A DNA stretch of 64,000 nt from the NCBI GenBank assembly GCA_036804505.1, contig DAIRSI010000013.1, positions 1 through 64,000 on the forward strand, given 5' to 3'. The notes beneath the pieces were generated by a model, which did not search any database, was not told where the DNA came from, and saw nothing but the letters and a program-made list of their open reading frames with translations. This document shows, piece after piece, positions 63,748 through 64,000 of the stretch. Source of the DNA: Phocaeicola_A sp036804505. GTDB taxonomy: Bacteria; Bacteroidota; Bacteroidia; Bacteroidales; Bacteroidaceae. Both the position numbers and the translations under genes were made by a program. Each line of letters opens with the position of its first letter. The stretch's first letter is position 1.

Positions 63748-64000
63748 TCATCGTAAAAAAATATTGAAGCGTTTTTCGTTGCCTATCGTTGTTTTCTCTC
63801 CGTGCCCTGTCAGTACCACAGTTTCATCGGGCAAAGTGAGCAGTTTTTCCTTGACGGAGCGAATCAGCAGACTCTCGTCGCCATCGATAAAATCGGCTCT
63901 TCCTATGGATCCGGCAAAAAGTGCATCGCCGGTGAACACAACCTTTTCTTCTTCACAGTAGAAAGCCAGACTTCCCGGTGAATGCCCCGGAACGGCCAGT
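63748..64000 (-). CDS. Metallo-beta-lactamase-fold hydrolase, truncated by the window edge
   Basis: The C-terminal 83 codons of a gene whose start lies beyond the right end. The frame reads through to base 63999 with PGHSPGSLAFY and VVFTGDALFAGSIGRAD, then LTGHGEKTTIGNEKRFN before the stop. These are the third to fifth metal-binding motifs of glyoxalase II-like MBL hydrolases, so the protein is probably a thioester or glyoxalase II-type enzyme. The N-terminal HxHxDH motif is outside the window. Confidence 0.85.
   Translation of the reverse strand, partial: LAVPGHSPGSLAFYCEEEKVVFTGDALFAGSIGRADFIDGDESLLIRSVKEKLLTLPDETVVLTGHGEKTTIGNEKRFNIFLR

Overview
The window looks like a chromosome segment of a gut-type Bacteroidales (Bacteroidota) bacterium. 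The evidence is a SusC/SusD pair with a hybrid two-component regulator, many secreted glycoside hydrolases, Bacteroides-type promoter boxes (TTTG ... TAnnTTTG), weak Shine-Dalgarno sites, an atpD-first ATP synthase operon, and DUF1573/DUF4301 proteins. I cannot fix the genus. The split glycine dehydrogenase (GcvPA/GcvPB) may help separate it from species with a single long GcvP. I see no insertion sequence, prophage, CRISPR array or rRNA.

Layout. 1-10 kb is housekeeping: a DUF1573 protein and a RelA/SpoT-type synthetase (minus strand), then DUF4301, a tricorn-like S41 peptidase, an acyltransferase, an AlkD-like protein and tRNA-Gly(CCC). 10-13.3 kb holds a nitroreductase, an odd array of 22-bp palindromic repeats, and a GH29 fucosidase. 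13.4-20.4 kb is the complete F1Fo ATP synthase operon atpDC-BEFHAG. 20.4-26.6 kb is an arylpyruvate module: nitrilase, IorA, IorB, aminotransferase, phenylacetate-CoA ligase and a double-ACT protein. 26.6-33.1 kb holds a GH78 rhamnosidase, a glutamine synthetase and a GH27 alpha-galactosidase as separate transcription units.

33.2-38.5 kb is the most unusual part. A five-gene run encodes two small secreted paralogous beta-type proteins, an 883-residue protein that joins a NapH/NosR-like membrane iron-sulfur protein to an apparent outer-membrane beta-barrel through an internal signal-peptide-like helix, an exported lipoprotein with four [4Fe-4S] motifs split by a tandem-repeat linker, and a CSCG-type permease. 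It looks like an envelope electron-transfer or metal-handling system that I cannot match to a described one. Next to it lies a PAP2 phosphatase that also ends in a barrel-like domain.

39.9-56.9 kb is a polysaccharide utilization locus. It holds a PL22-like lyase, a minus-strand arm (hybrid regulator, LamG protein, GH43, CE1 esterase) and a divergent plus-strand arm (SusC, SusD, CE1, GH43, clan GH-A hydrolase). The CE1/GH43 pair is duplicated, one copy on each side of the regulator/SusC promoter region. 57-63.7 kb is a minus-strand glycine cleavage operon, lplA-gcvT-gcvH-gcvPA-gcvPB-lpdA. A truncated metallo-beta-lactamase-fold gene runs off the right end.
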